NCBI GenBank assembly: GCA_029706075.1
Contig: JAINUG010000383.1
Span: 310,001-374,000, forward strand
Reading direction: 5' to 3'
DNA from: Aldrovandia affinis
Taxonomy: Eukaryota; Chordata; Actinopteri; Notacanthiformes; Halosauridae
Length of the DNA: 64,000 nucleotides
Made by a program: the position numbers and the translations under genes. The notes beneath the pieces are model-generated. The model searched no databases. It had not been told where the DNA came from and saw only the letters and a program-made list of their open reading frames with translations. Positions 46,011 through 57,807 of the stretch are shown one piece after another (within the stretch, counting starts at the first letter, position 1; every line of letters begins with the position of its first letter).

Positions 46011-49000
46011 CGTTTCAGAGGAGCACACGTGCACTTCGGAATACCTTATGCACATCCGTATTGGGACGGATGCGTCACGCTAGCTCTGCCGCGCTGACAC
46101 GACTGGCTGCCGCTGTGCATTAGGAGACACGGATCAGGTGGAGAACGCCGCCGGGCTGTTTGAGAGCATAGCGGGAAGCTCCGCTGCAGCAAAGTTAATC
46201 GAGTCGTGGATCGTTTCAAAGTCACCAGCAATGCGTTTGTTATGCCTTTTTAATAACCACAAAAGAAAAGCCCATGGTGTTGCTCACTAGTTTAAGGTAC
46301 CAGATTAGAGGAAAATGAGTGCTGGGAAATTGTCCTTATTTTGACTATATCATGCACACTGTTCCAGCCGTATATGGTTCATGAATTCTGAGCAGGGCGT
46401 TTTGTTTTCCGACTGCAGCAAGGCACCACACTCATGCAGGTTGCTAGATAAGTGAATGGGGTCATGAGTGACTCGAATATTCTAAAATGTTAATGATCTC
46501 CCTAGGGTTTAAAAAAAAAAAAAAAAAGATGTGCAGGTCCGATATCATCTGTGCCTGCGCGGACAACAGGTCCCGCTGAAGATGCGCTTGTTAGGGCATG
46601 CTGTCAGCCCGCGGGCACGGTTGGCGTCGGCCTGATCCAGCGTGGCGGCGGGGCGCTGCGAGGAGGATAAGCGCCGCCGAGACTGCAGGTTAAAAGGTGA
46701 TGTCACGCCACCTGCTCCAGCCCTCCTGACAAGCTCTCCCCAATCGGGCAGATTTGTGTCTCCACAGGGGGATGCTGGAGGATTAGAGCACAATCACACC
46801 GGGGTCTTTGACAGGGACCCAAAAACCAAGGACTCTCCCCGCCACGGGGACAGTGCTGAACCCTGCATCGTCCCTGCGCGCCCCCCACCTGCTCGCGGCT
46901 CTGTGCGCATCGCTCCCATTGGCTCTCATGATCCAGGATTACGCTGATATAAAGCAATCTGTTTGGGTGCATCCCATCTTTACCAATTTTTCCCGATTCG
47001 GTTCAAAGAGGTTACAGGGCCTTTAATCTCGGTTCATCTTTGATCCACGACGTGTTCCGTACCGCCACTGAAGAGCATATCGCTATTGATGAACGTGAAA
47101 ATAAACACTTCGTTATAGTGAGCATATTCGTTATAGTGTTCTCTAACCCCCATCCCAACGGCACGCTTTGCGCCCCAATGAGAAGCTTGACTATTTCTGT
47201 GAAGTAAGTACGTGTCTTTTCATGGAGGTGGCGTGGGTGGAATAAATGCATAAATGTACATTTAAAAGTTGCTTATCTAAAAATGTAGAGCCTGGAAAGT
47301 TATTTGCGGCCTTGTCTAATTTATGCAGCGGAGAGCAGAAGAGCGATGGCCTCGTGCGTCTGGATATATACACGATTTGAAGGCATCTCCGTTGGGTGTA
47401 TCTCCCCCCCCCCCCCCCCGCCCCCAAGCAGCCAGATTTGAGGCTGGCATTAAGCGTGCACAAACGCTTCACCACATAGCTGCAGTAGGAGAATAATTTT
47501 GGCTACAGCTTCAAGCAGTGGTCCCAAACCGCACTCTCAATTAGTCCTGTAGCCTTAACATTTGCGACACTTAATAAGTTTGGGGACCTGGTTGGAGCAA
47601 CTGTCTTTATTACTTGGAACTTTAATTGAATGCCTCTGAGTTTTAATAAAATGAATCCTGCAGCTACATTATTAATGACACACCGACCTGGTTATTTCTC
47701 TGTTCCAGACGGTCCTCGGGGAGTTTTGTGAATGGAAAATGTGGAGTTGTTTTTTTCCCCTCTTCATTTAATTTCTAATGGTAATATAAGACTTGTCTGT
47801 CCCTTTTGGCCCCCAAAATGCATTTATCTTTTCCAATGTTTTTTGTCCCCTTTTCTATTGTTTAAAATGAAGGCTTACAATTTTTTTTAATGAAAATTGC
47901 CAGAACTATTTTTCACCTGTTGACTTGATAAAAAAATTATGTTCAAATATCAATTGGGAGGAAAATCTCATACTTCAAGTGCTGCCATAAGGGATCACTA
48001 ATACTGTACCGTAAACAAGCAGACAATTGACTATTTACAACAATAACTTTTCATTGAATTAGAAAAAAAGGATGCCTAACAAAACTTGCAAGTTTGTCAA
48101 CTGGAGCTGCCATTGGCTCACTTGCAGCTGTCAGCTTCAAAATGAGGTCCTTGGTTGTGAAGCTCTCTTTGAATACAGCTCTGAAGCCTCGTCTCCTGCT
48201 GCTTCCTGATGAAGCACAACCATTCATTACAATACCGTTGATTTAATGCTTGGCAGCAGGTCGCTTCGGCAGGTCCACGCAGAGTAGTTTTCATTTGTCG
48301 CACTATTTTTTTATTTCTTTTCCTTTCTTGGCAGGAAGCTGGAAGACAAAGCTGTCTCATGCTTTGCAGGGTGGAATCACTAAACTATATTAACCAAGTT
48401 AAAGGTTGCTTAGCACATAATACTTGTTCTTCAATTTTTTGTGACGATAAGTATTTGCCTTTTCCATTATCAGTCTGAGCAGGAGGGGGGGGATCAAGAA
48501 ATACAAACCAAAATAGTGAGGTCATATTTCAACTGAATTCCCTTTCCCAGAGCCACTCCCATCCACTGCCAGCCAATCAGGGGGATTGAGTGGCATCACA
48601 TTTATATTAAAAGCTGTCTCCCGGTACAGAAAGAAGAAAAGCAAATAGTTGCATAAATGTCTGCTTTTGAAATGCATTAAATATGTATGTTTTATCTGTC
48701 TTGAGATTTCTCAGCTACAATATGTGCTTGTTTGCTAGAATGGTAAAATAGCTGTTCACCAGAAAGTTGGTTAAGGCCATTACTATAGACTGTTCTATGG
48801 CTTGCCCCCACTTCTGGTGTTTGACCCTTTTGCCCAAGTGATGAGATAATCGTGTTTACTGTTCTGGCTAAGCTGAATTCTGGCCAAGGGACTGTCTGTT
48901 TTCCTCCTCCTCTTGCTAGTTTTTTGTTCTTAGGTTTATTGAGATTTGGGCTTACGCACAACTCTTGTAGGATAAGCAGAGGGTTTAAAGACCGACAGGA

Positions 49001-50940
49001 TGGGGCAAACAATGGCAAACGTTTACACAAGCGCAGATATTTGAAGAATTTGAAGAGTCTTTCTATCGTACAAGTATGTATTTAGGCTTGTGAAACAAAT
49101 GCTAAAACAGATGAAAGATGAAACATTCAATACTTCAATTAACCTATGAGCAGATACTTTATCCAAAACCGATATTTGCCTCTCATATTTTCACCAGTAG
49201 ATTGCCTGGCTTTGTTTTAAAGGAATTTGCACCTTTCACTCTCGCCAGCTGTGCCTCACATCCTGTGGGACAGCTCTGCCCACAGGCTCATTTCCTGTTA
49301 CTTAGCACCAACTTCGTTAGGTGGCTGAAGCACCACATGACGCAAAACGACATTTGAAAAGCACTCCGTTCCACCTGGCTCTTGCTCCAACAGTGGGAAG
49401 GCTCCTAAAGGCTGAAAGGGAGGGCAGCATTTGTTATTATTCAGTAATGCCACATTTTTCAACGTGCTCTCCAGTCCTATCAAGCCTAGGTGTTTTTGTT
49501 GGAACTTTTCATCAATTGAAATATGAGGAGGAAGAATGGCATGTTAACGAGAAGCCAAAAAGCCGGGAGCGGCCGAACAAAAGATGTGGCGCACCTGGAG
49601 CATATAATGGGGAGCTATGTACCGAGGAGATAAAGGACTGGGTTTACACTGCTTGTACTTGGAACATTTATTATGGACTCCAGATATCAGTGATAATTAG
49701 TCACCTTTTATGGTTATTAAGTAAACAGCAGATGCAGGTGTGCAGTGCCTTTGACCTCGTGGCTACAAGATGCTAGCGTCCACCTCTTCAGTGAATACAA
49801 GAGATTGTTTGTTTCTTTTCTTGGCCATTTGAACCCCTAGACCGGAATGATTGCAGCAGTGTGAAACGTTTAGAGACAGGTTGAACAGGAAGAAGGAGCG
49901 AATCACGGGAGGTTTTAGCACTGTTATAAAAGCTTGTTTTGTTGTTTTGCTTTGTGGGGGGGGCTATTAATGAATTAAGCAACATAAACTCACAAGAGCT
50001 TCAGTGTGGGGAAATATACTTTCATTCTGTTATTTATTCCTTAAAAACAGGTTCTAAAAAGGGCTTAAAAAAAAATCTGCTTACAAATATTGAGTTTTTG
50101 TACTGAGATCATTTTTGTCTGATTATTCGCATTATGTGGTCTATGAATAGGCCAGAACAATTATCATGTATGTGTTATGTTCACTGTGGACATGTAGAGT
50201 AGAAATATGGAAAGACCGAAGATGTCCGTGCTTTTCCTTAATTTGCTTTCACGTATCCTTGAATAGACTCTGAGACTTGACCATCTTAAACATTTATCAC
50301 AATGTTGGGGAATGGAGAGTAGCTTCAGCTTTGTTTTCACGTGTTCTAAAGGAGGAATTGAAAATACACTGTGGCATGATGTATTTTCCAACTGCAAAGT
50401 CCTCAGAGCACTTTCTTCACTCTGGTAGCCCTTCTTTACACAGATGTAATAATCATGAATCACTAGGTAAAGACAGCGTATCCCACCCAGCGTGATGTTG
50501 GGCCTCAGCCACTAGCATTCTAATAACTTTTCTTGCACCAGTGAGCGAAAAGTAATGTGGGTCAGTAAATGAAAACAAGTGGGCCTACATTCTGAATGTT
50601 CGGCTCCTTTCAAAAACTCAAGACTCTTGTAGTCACCCGTATCGCGCAGCATGTTTACTTGCAATAAACCATGTATCAAAATAATCCCAGGCAAACATAT
50701 CTATTTTACATATGGTTAAAATTCACTTGTCAGGCTGGTGCCTCGTCCCTTGTTGAAAGATGTTGCCGTGCCGTGGCACCAGTGGAATAGTTTGATGAGG
50801 TACGCTACATGAGTGTTAAGAGATCTGGAACTAGAACGCACATTATCTCCAAGGGGAACATTAGTCGTGTCGCTTTCATGGAATATGGGACTTGGGTGAT
50901 AAACTTAGTGCAGCAAAATACATCATGCGGTAATAAGGGG
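46011..50940. other. Intron sequence, no gene
   Basis: About 4.9 kb of mostly unique sequence. Simple tracts include an A-run near 46509-46527 and a C-run near 47406-47420. A CpG-rich patch lies at about 46540-46720. TTCGTTATAGTG is directly repeated near 47108-47139. The 151-codon + frame at 49321-49776 has no domain I can recognise and no matching splice signals. Confidence 0.55.
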
Positions 50941-51470
50941 CTGCTGGGTGGCTCATCCAGTTAAAGCACTGTTCTAGTGTGTGGATGGGCCCCATGGTCT
51001 GCATCCTGTTAAGACCTGGTCTAGTGTGTGGATGGGCCCCATGGTCTGCATCCTGTTAAGGCACTGTTCTAGTGTGTGGATGGGCCCCACGGCCTGCATC
51101 CTGTTAAGGCACTGTTCTAGTGTGTGGATGAGCCCCATGGCCTGCATCCTGTTAAGGCACTGTTCTAGTGTGTGGATGAGCCCCATGGCCTGCATCCTGT
51201 TAAGGCACTGGTCTAGTGTGTGGATGGGCCCCACAGTCTGCATCCTGTTAAGGCGCTGGTCTAGTGTGTGGATTGGCCCCACAGTCTGCATCCTGTTAAG
51301 GCACTGGTCTAGTGTGTGGATGGGCCCCACGGCCTGCATGCTGTTAAAGCTCTGGTCTAGTGTGTGGATGGGCCCCACGGTCTTGTATCGAATCCAATTG
51401 TACCAGTGCATGCTGTTACTGCTCTGGTCTAGTGTGTGGATGGCGGGGCGGTCGCATAATTGGGTGCTGT
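50941..51470. repeat. Minisatellite, 48-bp unit, expanded from a SINE head
   Basis: CTAGTGTGTGGATG recurs from 50974 to 51429. CTAG starts at 51021, 51069, 51117, 51165, 51213, 51261, 51309 and 51357, a 48-bp period with a 47-bp first step. The left edge GGGCTGCTGGGTGGCTCATC then CAGTTAAAGCACT looks like a tRNA-derived SINE head, similar to the head of the 36.9-kb SINE. The right edge, TGTATCGAATCCAATTG, looks like the B-box part, followed by SINE-like body. The array therefore appears to be an A-box segment multiplied about ten times. The 213-codon minus frame and 163-codon plus frame across it are artefacts. Confidence 0.85.
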
Positions 51471-54400
51471 GACACCCGGGAGGGCAGGGATCTGTACACC
51501 TGCGAGTGTAAACTTGTGGACTGCAGAGTGCAAATAAGCAACCGCTGACATCACATGACATCACATGTTTAGCTCTCCTCAAGCGATTACCGCAAACACA
51601 CACACAAACAAGCAAGTAAACTAACTATGACACAAACAATCGCTCAAGTATTCCAAATGTGAGTATTCCAAATCGATAGAAAATAAAATTCAAAAAGAAA
51701 ATAAACAATAATAAGGCACTATACAGCCTACATCATATAATCCAGTATTTACAGTGTTAGTAAAAAAATAAATGGTTTCTCGAAATGACTGATTGATTGA
51801 TATAGTCTGCTGTATTTCCATGACCCACAAATTTGCTCTGAAATTATGTAGCTAGATATTGTTTTGTGCAAATGATGTTTTACTATCAATCCCCCATGCT
51901 TGGTAGAAGAGAGAAAATGTAAAAACTCATGCAAACTAAAGAAATCCCAAGCAAGGGTTTTGTTTTTCTCCTGAAACGCTGGGTTTCTTATTTGTTATTC
52001 TAATTAGACGTGTATATCTATTTCAATCTTTTGAAACTGAGCCACGAGGAGCCACTTTTTGGACAGACAAAAGCATGATTCCAAGTCAATGGCCCTCAGA
52101 CAGCATATCCACAAAGGCTTCCAACCCAACACTTTCCTCTGCTTTCCATTTGATTTCTCATAGAACACACCGTACCAGGGTGAAGGATGCACGTAGGAAA
52201 AGGCTAGCTTGCTCCCATGCCTTAGGCTGCGGGGTTCCATGCGTCTAACATCCAGTTAACGTTCTATGGGGTTGTGTGCGCATTCATCCTACGGTATACT
52301 GCCCTCACAGAGGTACACAGGTATGTCTTTCACAAAATGAGCTTGGCTTGCCGTTTGTGTGGCGAGCCCCTGAGGTGCTTTGCAGTGAAGTGTCTCTGTG
52401 TTGATGTGGAACATGGAACGCTCTCCTCCGGTGGAATTCCCAGGCGTGAGGATGAAGTCACAGTCTCGCCAGGGACTGACACGCTGAAACCCTTTCAGAG
52501 GTCTGAGTCGTGTGAACACACAGTTCATTCATTTGCTCGCTCACACGTTTGTAATACAGGGCGGTGTCGGGCCGCCCAAGTTAAAAACGCCACCCGGACA
52601 ACTCAATGAAACATTGAGCGCTCTGTCCATTTCTGAGGGAGTTTCGTGACTCGTTGTGTAGTAAACGTATGTTCTTGTCGCTTAAAAGCGGCTAAATGAA
52701 ACCACTCTTTGGGCAGGGGAGCGGTTTCGGTTGTTGGAGCCATGGCTTTTTGACAGGGCGAAATGGTTTCCTTTCAATCGCACGTTTAGACCACCTTGGG
52801 CTTGGTAGCACCTTTCCTAACCGGATTAAAATTGTACATACCTCCCATGCTGCTTGTGTAATTACTACTGGAATGATATCAAAGGCTCGCACACTCCTCA
52901 GGGGTACAAGACAAGACTGCCCATTATCCCCCACTCCGTGCTCTTTATTTATAAAAACCCCCGGCAGCAGCCATTCGTCAGGGGAACTGCATTAGCGAAA
53001 TCTAAACAGGTTCAACTAATCATAAAATTGGTTTATATGCAGAAGCCATCCGAGTCTATCTTCGGAGAACCAGGTGAATTGCTGCATCTCGTCCTTTGGC
53101 AGACAAAAGGCTTGGCAAACTTTCAGACAGAAACATTAGCCATTCTTGCTATGAAGTATGGCTTCTAAACCGTTCCAGCAAAAGGGAGCATTTTGAACAC
53201 ACGGGGGAAAAAAGAAAAAAGGAAAAAACACTGATATTTGCAGCTCGCCAAGCCATTGTAGCTTGTGCCTCGTTATTAATTAAAAGTTAATCGGAACGGG
53301 CTTCTTTGACCTTTAGAAGCTGTCCCTGGCGTCTGCGAAGGGCGCCTTTGTAGCCTGGACGCACTTCGTTTTGAAACGAGATGTTCAGCCAGGTTCGGTG
53401 CTACCGGCAGCAGAGTGATACATCTTCATCACTGGCGCCCGGTCTCCTCCCCATCCTCTCCTTCAATTGCTTTTTGGTTTTAATAGATGTTTTTCTCCTT
53501 TGTAATCCTCATTTAATCACAGGGAACAGAAGAAAGATAGCTGTAAGCCGACTGGAAACCGGCTAAATGCAAAGTCACTGTTTAATTCTACAGTGTGACA
53601 GATTATATTTTATGCTGTATTGGAACTAAATGTAAAAAAATAAATAAAAAAGGCAAGGAGGCAAAACTTCTTAATCATTCACACTGTACACTGGAGTGTT
53701 CGAGACTTCTGCAGGACCCAGTGCAGCTGACGCAATGCATCATTCCTTATCTGGAGAGCAGCTTTAGTCAGCAAAATAGCCCCTTTACAAGTACCTTTAA
53801 CACGTGCTGAGGGCTGTTCCTTTTTTGAGATGACACCCAAATTCAATTACATTTACACAAGAGGCATCTTTTATTGGTGGCCCTGACTTGGGGGGGAAAT
53901 GAATCCTGAAGGGCTGAGCAGAGCCCACTATTCATTTAAAATCAGTTTGCTTATCCCATTTCCTTGATGCATTCGCTTTGGAGTTGACGGCGAGGTCACG
54001 CCAGGCCAATTGTGCCACGTTGAATAGTTTGTCGAGCGCTGTGAACTACGCCGTCGACAGTGTTCTTTATTCGCGCGGTGCAGTTGAGTGGTCTTCATTT
54101 TTGACTTCCCCACTTTTCTTTTTGGTGGTTTTGTCTGTGTTGATCATTTAGCGGGAAAAATATATTAAAAAACGACTTCCCAAAAGAAATACCATGTTTC
54201 CATAATTAGTCCGAGGCCATGATGAATGTGTGCGACTCCATCAAGGTCAGACCATTTGCAGTGATGGTTTTGGTAAGAGAGCGGGGTGGAGAGGTGCCGT
54301 TGGCCGGAGGGAGGCGGCCCCCTGTGGCCCGCGCAGTCTGTACCCTCGTGTGTGCGATGCGCCCCGCCGCACGTCTGTAATCCCCTCTCGGCCGAAGAGA

Positions 54401-55104
54401 CAGCCCCAGTGGTGGCGGTGGCAGCGGCACGTAATTGATGGCGTGATTAATTAGAGTCGAGGGAAGATGCGTAAAACACAGAGCGGCTCTCTCCATTCGT
54501 TGCACAGCAGGGCCGCGGGCCGCGGGCAGGGGGAACGGGCCGTATTCTCATGCTGCACGCGCTGTTCCACCTGTGTAAAACGGCTCTCGGGCCCCCGTTT
54601 GGCCTCTGGGCCGGCAATCTTTCAGATGGGACGGTGCAGGTTAGGGATGTTAATTGTCCATCGGGGGCCATGCCCGCGATGAAGATGGGGGAGAGAGGAT
54701 GAGGGGGGGGGGGGGGGTTGGTCTCTTGGCATTAAGGATTTATTCAGTTTCTATCACTAATAGCCGTTGAAGGATTCCAGCAGTTCATTGATTTTTTTTT
54801 TTTTTTTTTTGCCTCTGTTGGAATGAGAAATCGAGTACATTGGGAGCATGCTGCGGCACCATGGAATTAATGTCAACGCCATCTGCACCTCACAGTGGGA
54901 GAAAAATACATGTGGAATGCAACCAAATGGCAACTGAGCTGTATTTAATGGAAGAGAATTCCATAGAATAATGAAACGGGGCTGGCTCTCATAAGAATAT
55001 TTTTGTTGCGTTTTTATTTATGGAAACATTGCCTGTTGTCTAAAAAAAAATTGTAAAAAAGAAAGACTGCCCGTAACGACTTTTCTCCTTTCTGTTTTCC
55101 ACAG
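51471..55104. other. Intron sequence, no gene; 3' end of the 45-kb intron
   Basis: Unique sequence. About 54280-54620 is GC-rich with CpGs. A G-run lies at 54701-54717 and a T-run at about 54791-54811. The last 30 bases form a good pyrimidine tract and acceptor. No additional exon is supported. Confidence 0.6.
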
Positions 55105-55238
55105 AGCAATAACGTTGGACAATCAGCTCGTGGTGCTGTCGACAGCCGCGGCCGATGCAGGACGGTACTATGTCCAGGCAGTTAATGAAAAGAACGGGGA
55201 GAACAAGACAAGCCCATCCATTTACCTGAGCGTAGCAA
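55105..55238 (+). CDS. sdk1: Sidekick-1 exon, second half of Ig domain 2
   Basis: The acceptor TTTTCCACAG ends at 55104 and the donor GTAAGT starts at 55239. The first base completes the Val codon from the exon 45 kb upstream, then [20 protein letters not shown] and [20 protein letters not shown] follow, ending LSVA. The D-A-G-x-Y motif marks the F strand, but the usual Cys is Val (YYVQA), consistent with the missing partner Cys in the first half of the domain. NKT is a possible N-glycosylation site. Length 134 nt, phase 2 in, phase 1 out. The strings [15 protein letters not shown] and IYLSVA fit Sidekick-1 better than Sidekick-2 (VQAVNDKNGDNKTS, as I recall it). Codon use and splice sites look normal. 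Confidence 0.93.
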
Positions 55239-55440
55239 GTAAGTAAAGAAAAAATCAACACAAACTTGTTCCATTGTGGCCTGGGGCTATTTGTAGATGA
55301 CACAAGCAAGATGCCGTTATTGACCAAGAAATGGGACCCAAGGCCTTTATTGGTTTGGAACAAAGTAAAATGTGGGTATTGTCTTTTAATTTTCCCCCAC
55401 ATTTCCTTTGTACTTTCTTTTATTTTTCCTTTCTCTGTCC

Positions 55441-55441
55441 C

Positions 55442-55478
<37 letters not shown>

Positions 55479-55491
55479 AACACACACAACA
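55441..55491. repeat. (CT)n/(CA)n microsatellite
   Basis: CT dinucleotides pass into CA dinucleotides. A shorter CT/CA tract of the same kind occurs at about 55596-55616, and the flanking text (TTTTCCTTTCTCTGT upstream of the first) is loosely repeated, so the two may be related by duplication. Confidence 0.9.
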
Positions 55492-55923
55492 GGGGAGTGT
55501 TCTGGGCCTACCCGGTACTGTCTTTTACTTTTCACTCCATTTCCACTGTGCTTTCTTTTCCTCTGATTCCTTTCTCTGTTTTCCCCCACGCTGACTCTCT
55601 CTCTCACACACACACTCTCCAGAGGGAAGCTGCACGTGTTAGCTCCAGCTTTCCATTTAGTTGAGGTGAGGTCATCTGTATGAAAGGGAGTTGAAGGAGG
55701 TGTGTGGGAGGACTCCTGTTTAATAAATTATACGGGCATAATGCAAGCAGTTGTTTTGTGTTAATTAAGGAGAGTCGCAGCCTGAAAACGATTTTGTGAT
55801 ACAAGCAGCTAATTGTGGCGGACCTGAGTCTTCCTGCTTGGGTTTCTGGCAGGTGTCCCTCGTCTCTTTGTCTCGGCAGTATTCGCGGTGTCTGCGTTTG
55901 AGAGACACCGCGCTCAAGCCTGC

Positions 55924-56325
55924 GTCCTCGCACATGCTTTTTCCGGGCCTTTTCGTACAACAGAGATGTTCTCTGTCAGGACAGCCGCGCCACTGACAAG
56001 TTGGAGAGGACAGTAGGCTGCCTCAAAAATATATATGGTCATCGGGGATGTCACTTTGGGATTACAGCTACAGTTTAGAGGTACATTTAGTTGTAATTAA
56101 ATGCCCGAGTCTGTTTCCTCGCACTCGTTTTCAGGCCTTTCGTACCACTGCCGTTAAGTGGAACAGCCTGTGCCAGTTCGGACGGTAACGTGGGCGGTTT
56201 CCATCAGCCTCACGGAGACGCGCTCTGTCAGGACAACCGCAGCACTGACAAGTTGGAGAGGACAGTAGGCTGCCTCGAAAATATTTATGGTCATCGGGGA
56301 TGTCACTTTGGAATTACAACTACAT
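55924..56325. repeat. Local direct duplication, two diverged copies
   Basis: TCCTCGCAC...GGCCTTTTCGTAC begins at 55924 and recurs at 56116. CTCTGTCAGGACA then GCACTGACAAGTTGGAGAGG (GCCACTGACAAG in the first copy) and GTCATCGGGGATGTCACTTT occur at 55971-56071 and 56223-56325. The offset grows from 192 to 252 bp, so the second copy has about 60 bp more between the two blocks. The copies differ at a modest number of positions, implying an old but readable tandem duplication. Confidence 0.9.
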
Positions 56326-57461
56326 TTTCGAGCTAAAATGAAAAGGGAGAGCGCAGTGTGCAAGGGGAAGCCATTTTTTTCCCCCCCGTAGGGTGAAAAG
56401 CGATTCTTGGCCGACACCGGCTTGCCGCGGAGACGACCGAGGCAGACGCTGCCGAAGACGGTCGCCGGTATAGAAACATCATTAATCCGACGGTTCATTA
56501 AGGATGTTTTTACAGAACAGAATGCGGGCGAGCCTGCTTGGCGCCCTGCTCAGCCGCGGCGAGGTTGCCAGGAAGCTCCTGTGTCGGATGGGCTCGATTA
56601 ATTCCTTATTCCTGTCGGTAAAAGCAGACGAGCGAAGAAGCGAGGGGGTGGGCATGTTTTATTACCTGCATCCTCTCTCAGTTTTTTTGTGTGCGTGTGC
56701 GTCCTCCATCAAATCCGCCGTTGACGTGCATTACATTTCCTGTTCGTCTGGGCTTTTGATGGCGGCGTTTGCTGGAATAATGCCCCGGCTCCCATGCAGA
56801 GCCATGCAGTCGTGTGATTAATGCCGTCCCATACAGCCCGGGCTTCCTTCACTTTGTACCACTGCAATATTTAGCGGCTTGCTTCATCCCCCCTCTCCTG
56901 TAAATGAAACCTAGAAGGGTGCATCCTGGAAAATGTCATATCGTCTGTCAAGCCATTACTGGGGCCTTGCGACTCCATGAACCTACTTGATTTAAAGTGT
57001 CAATGCCATTCTCGTCCAAACGAACCTGTAACAAACAACCTATTTGTGTAGGTGAACGTGAACAGATTATCATTATTTTTATTTTTTTTTTTTTTTTCCA
57101 TGGATTTACTGATTGCCTTTTGTTAGGGTTAGGCCTTTTGTTGTTTGACCGCTCTCGTACCTTTAAAGAACCTTTAAAGTGAAGACATTCTTTTTCTTTT
57201 CAACCCTCAACCCCTTCATTTCACACTATTTCATCAAATGATTAGCATTAAGCAGCTGAGCGGGATACCATATGTAAAATTCGTAATCTTAATGAAATTT
57301 TCAAATTTCACTTTAAATGTATGGCAGGTCTTAATTCAACGGGAGCCCCTTTCGCAGTGCAGAATAAAATCTCAGCTTTGTGTTAAACCTGTGCCTATTA
57401 TCGACTGACCGATAAATTCTCTGTGCAGTCAAAGAAACTGTTGTGCTGCAAATGAGATTTT

Positions 57462-57807
57462 TTGATTTTTTAGATTTGATTAGATTTTTAACATTTTTAT
57501 CCCAATTTGGTAGCCAATTAGACCCGCTATTTCTATGTCAATCCCCCTAGTAATGTGATTTCGCTGCCGTAGTCCTGCGACGGTAGTGACGAAGGCTACT
57601 GTAGCCCGGTACTAAAGGGCCACTCTTATGTGCAGCAAACGTCATGTCAGCTTCCCTCCCCCCTCTCCCCTCCCTGGGGCGGACAGCCAATCGCCATCCT
57701 GGTGGCGCTCCCGGCCAGAGCCGACTCTAGCAAGACAGGGAATTGAACCCCGGTCTCCGTGGCCAGCGTCGAACGTTGTAACCACTGGGCCACGTGGGAG
57801 GCCGCCT
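57462..57807 (-). mobile_element. tRNA-derived SINE, ATTGGC-tail family, copy 5
   Basis: On the minus strand the head GGCCTCCCACGTGGCCCAGT with GGTTACAACG, the B-box-like GGGGTTCAATTCCCTG, the body and the tail TTGGCTACCAAATTGGGATA follow in order. The insertion is bounded by TGCAAATGAGATTTT at 57447-57461 and 57808-57822, a perfect 15-bp target-site duplication. This is the least decayed duplication of the family in the window. Confidence 0.93.

Larger units (their letters stand above)
9867..55104 (+). other. sdk1: 45-kb sdk1 intron inside Ig domain 2 (phase 2)
   Basis: The intron begins GTGAGT and ends with the tract TTCTGTTTTCCACAG at 55090-55104. The exons on either side join in frame as SNRV|AITLDNQ, with GT|A forming the Val codon, so the 45,238 bp between them is one intron rather than a break between genes. 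It holds all the mobile elements between 10 and 51 kb listed separately. I found no host exon inside it. Confidence 0.88.

Noticed and set aside
50974-51615. 213-codon minus frame and 163-codon plus frame with internal repeats, looking like a repeat protein
   Set aside because: The repeats are the 48-bp minisatellite, whose length is a multiple of three, so any stop-free frame persists. No start context or domain.
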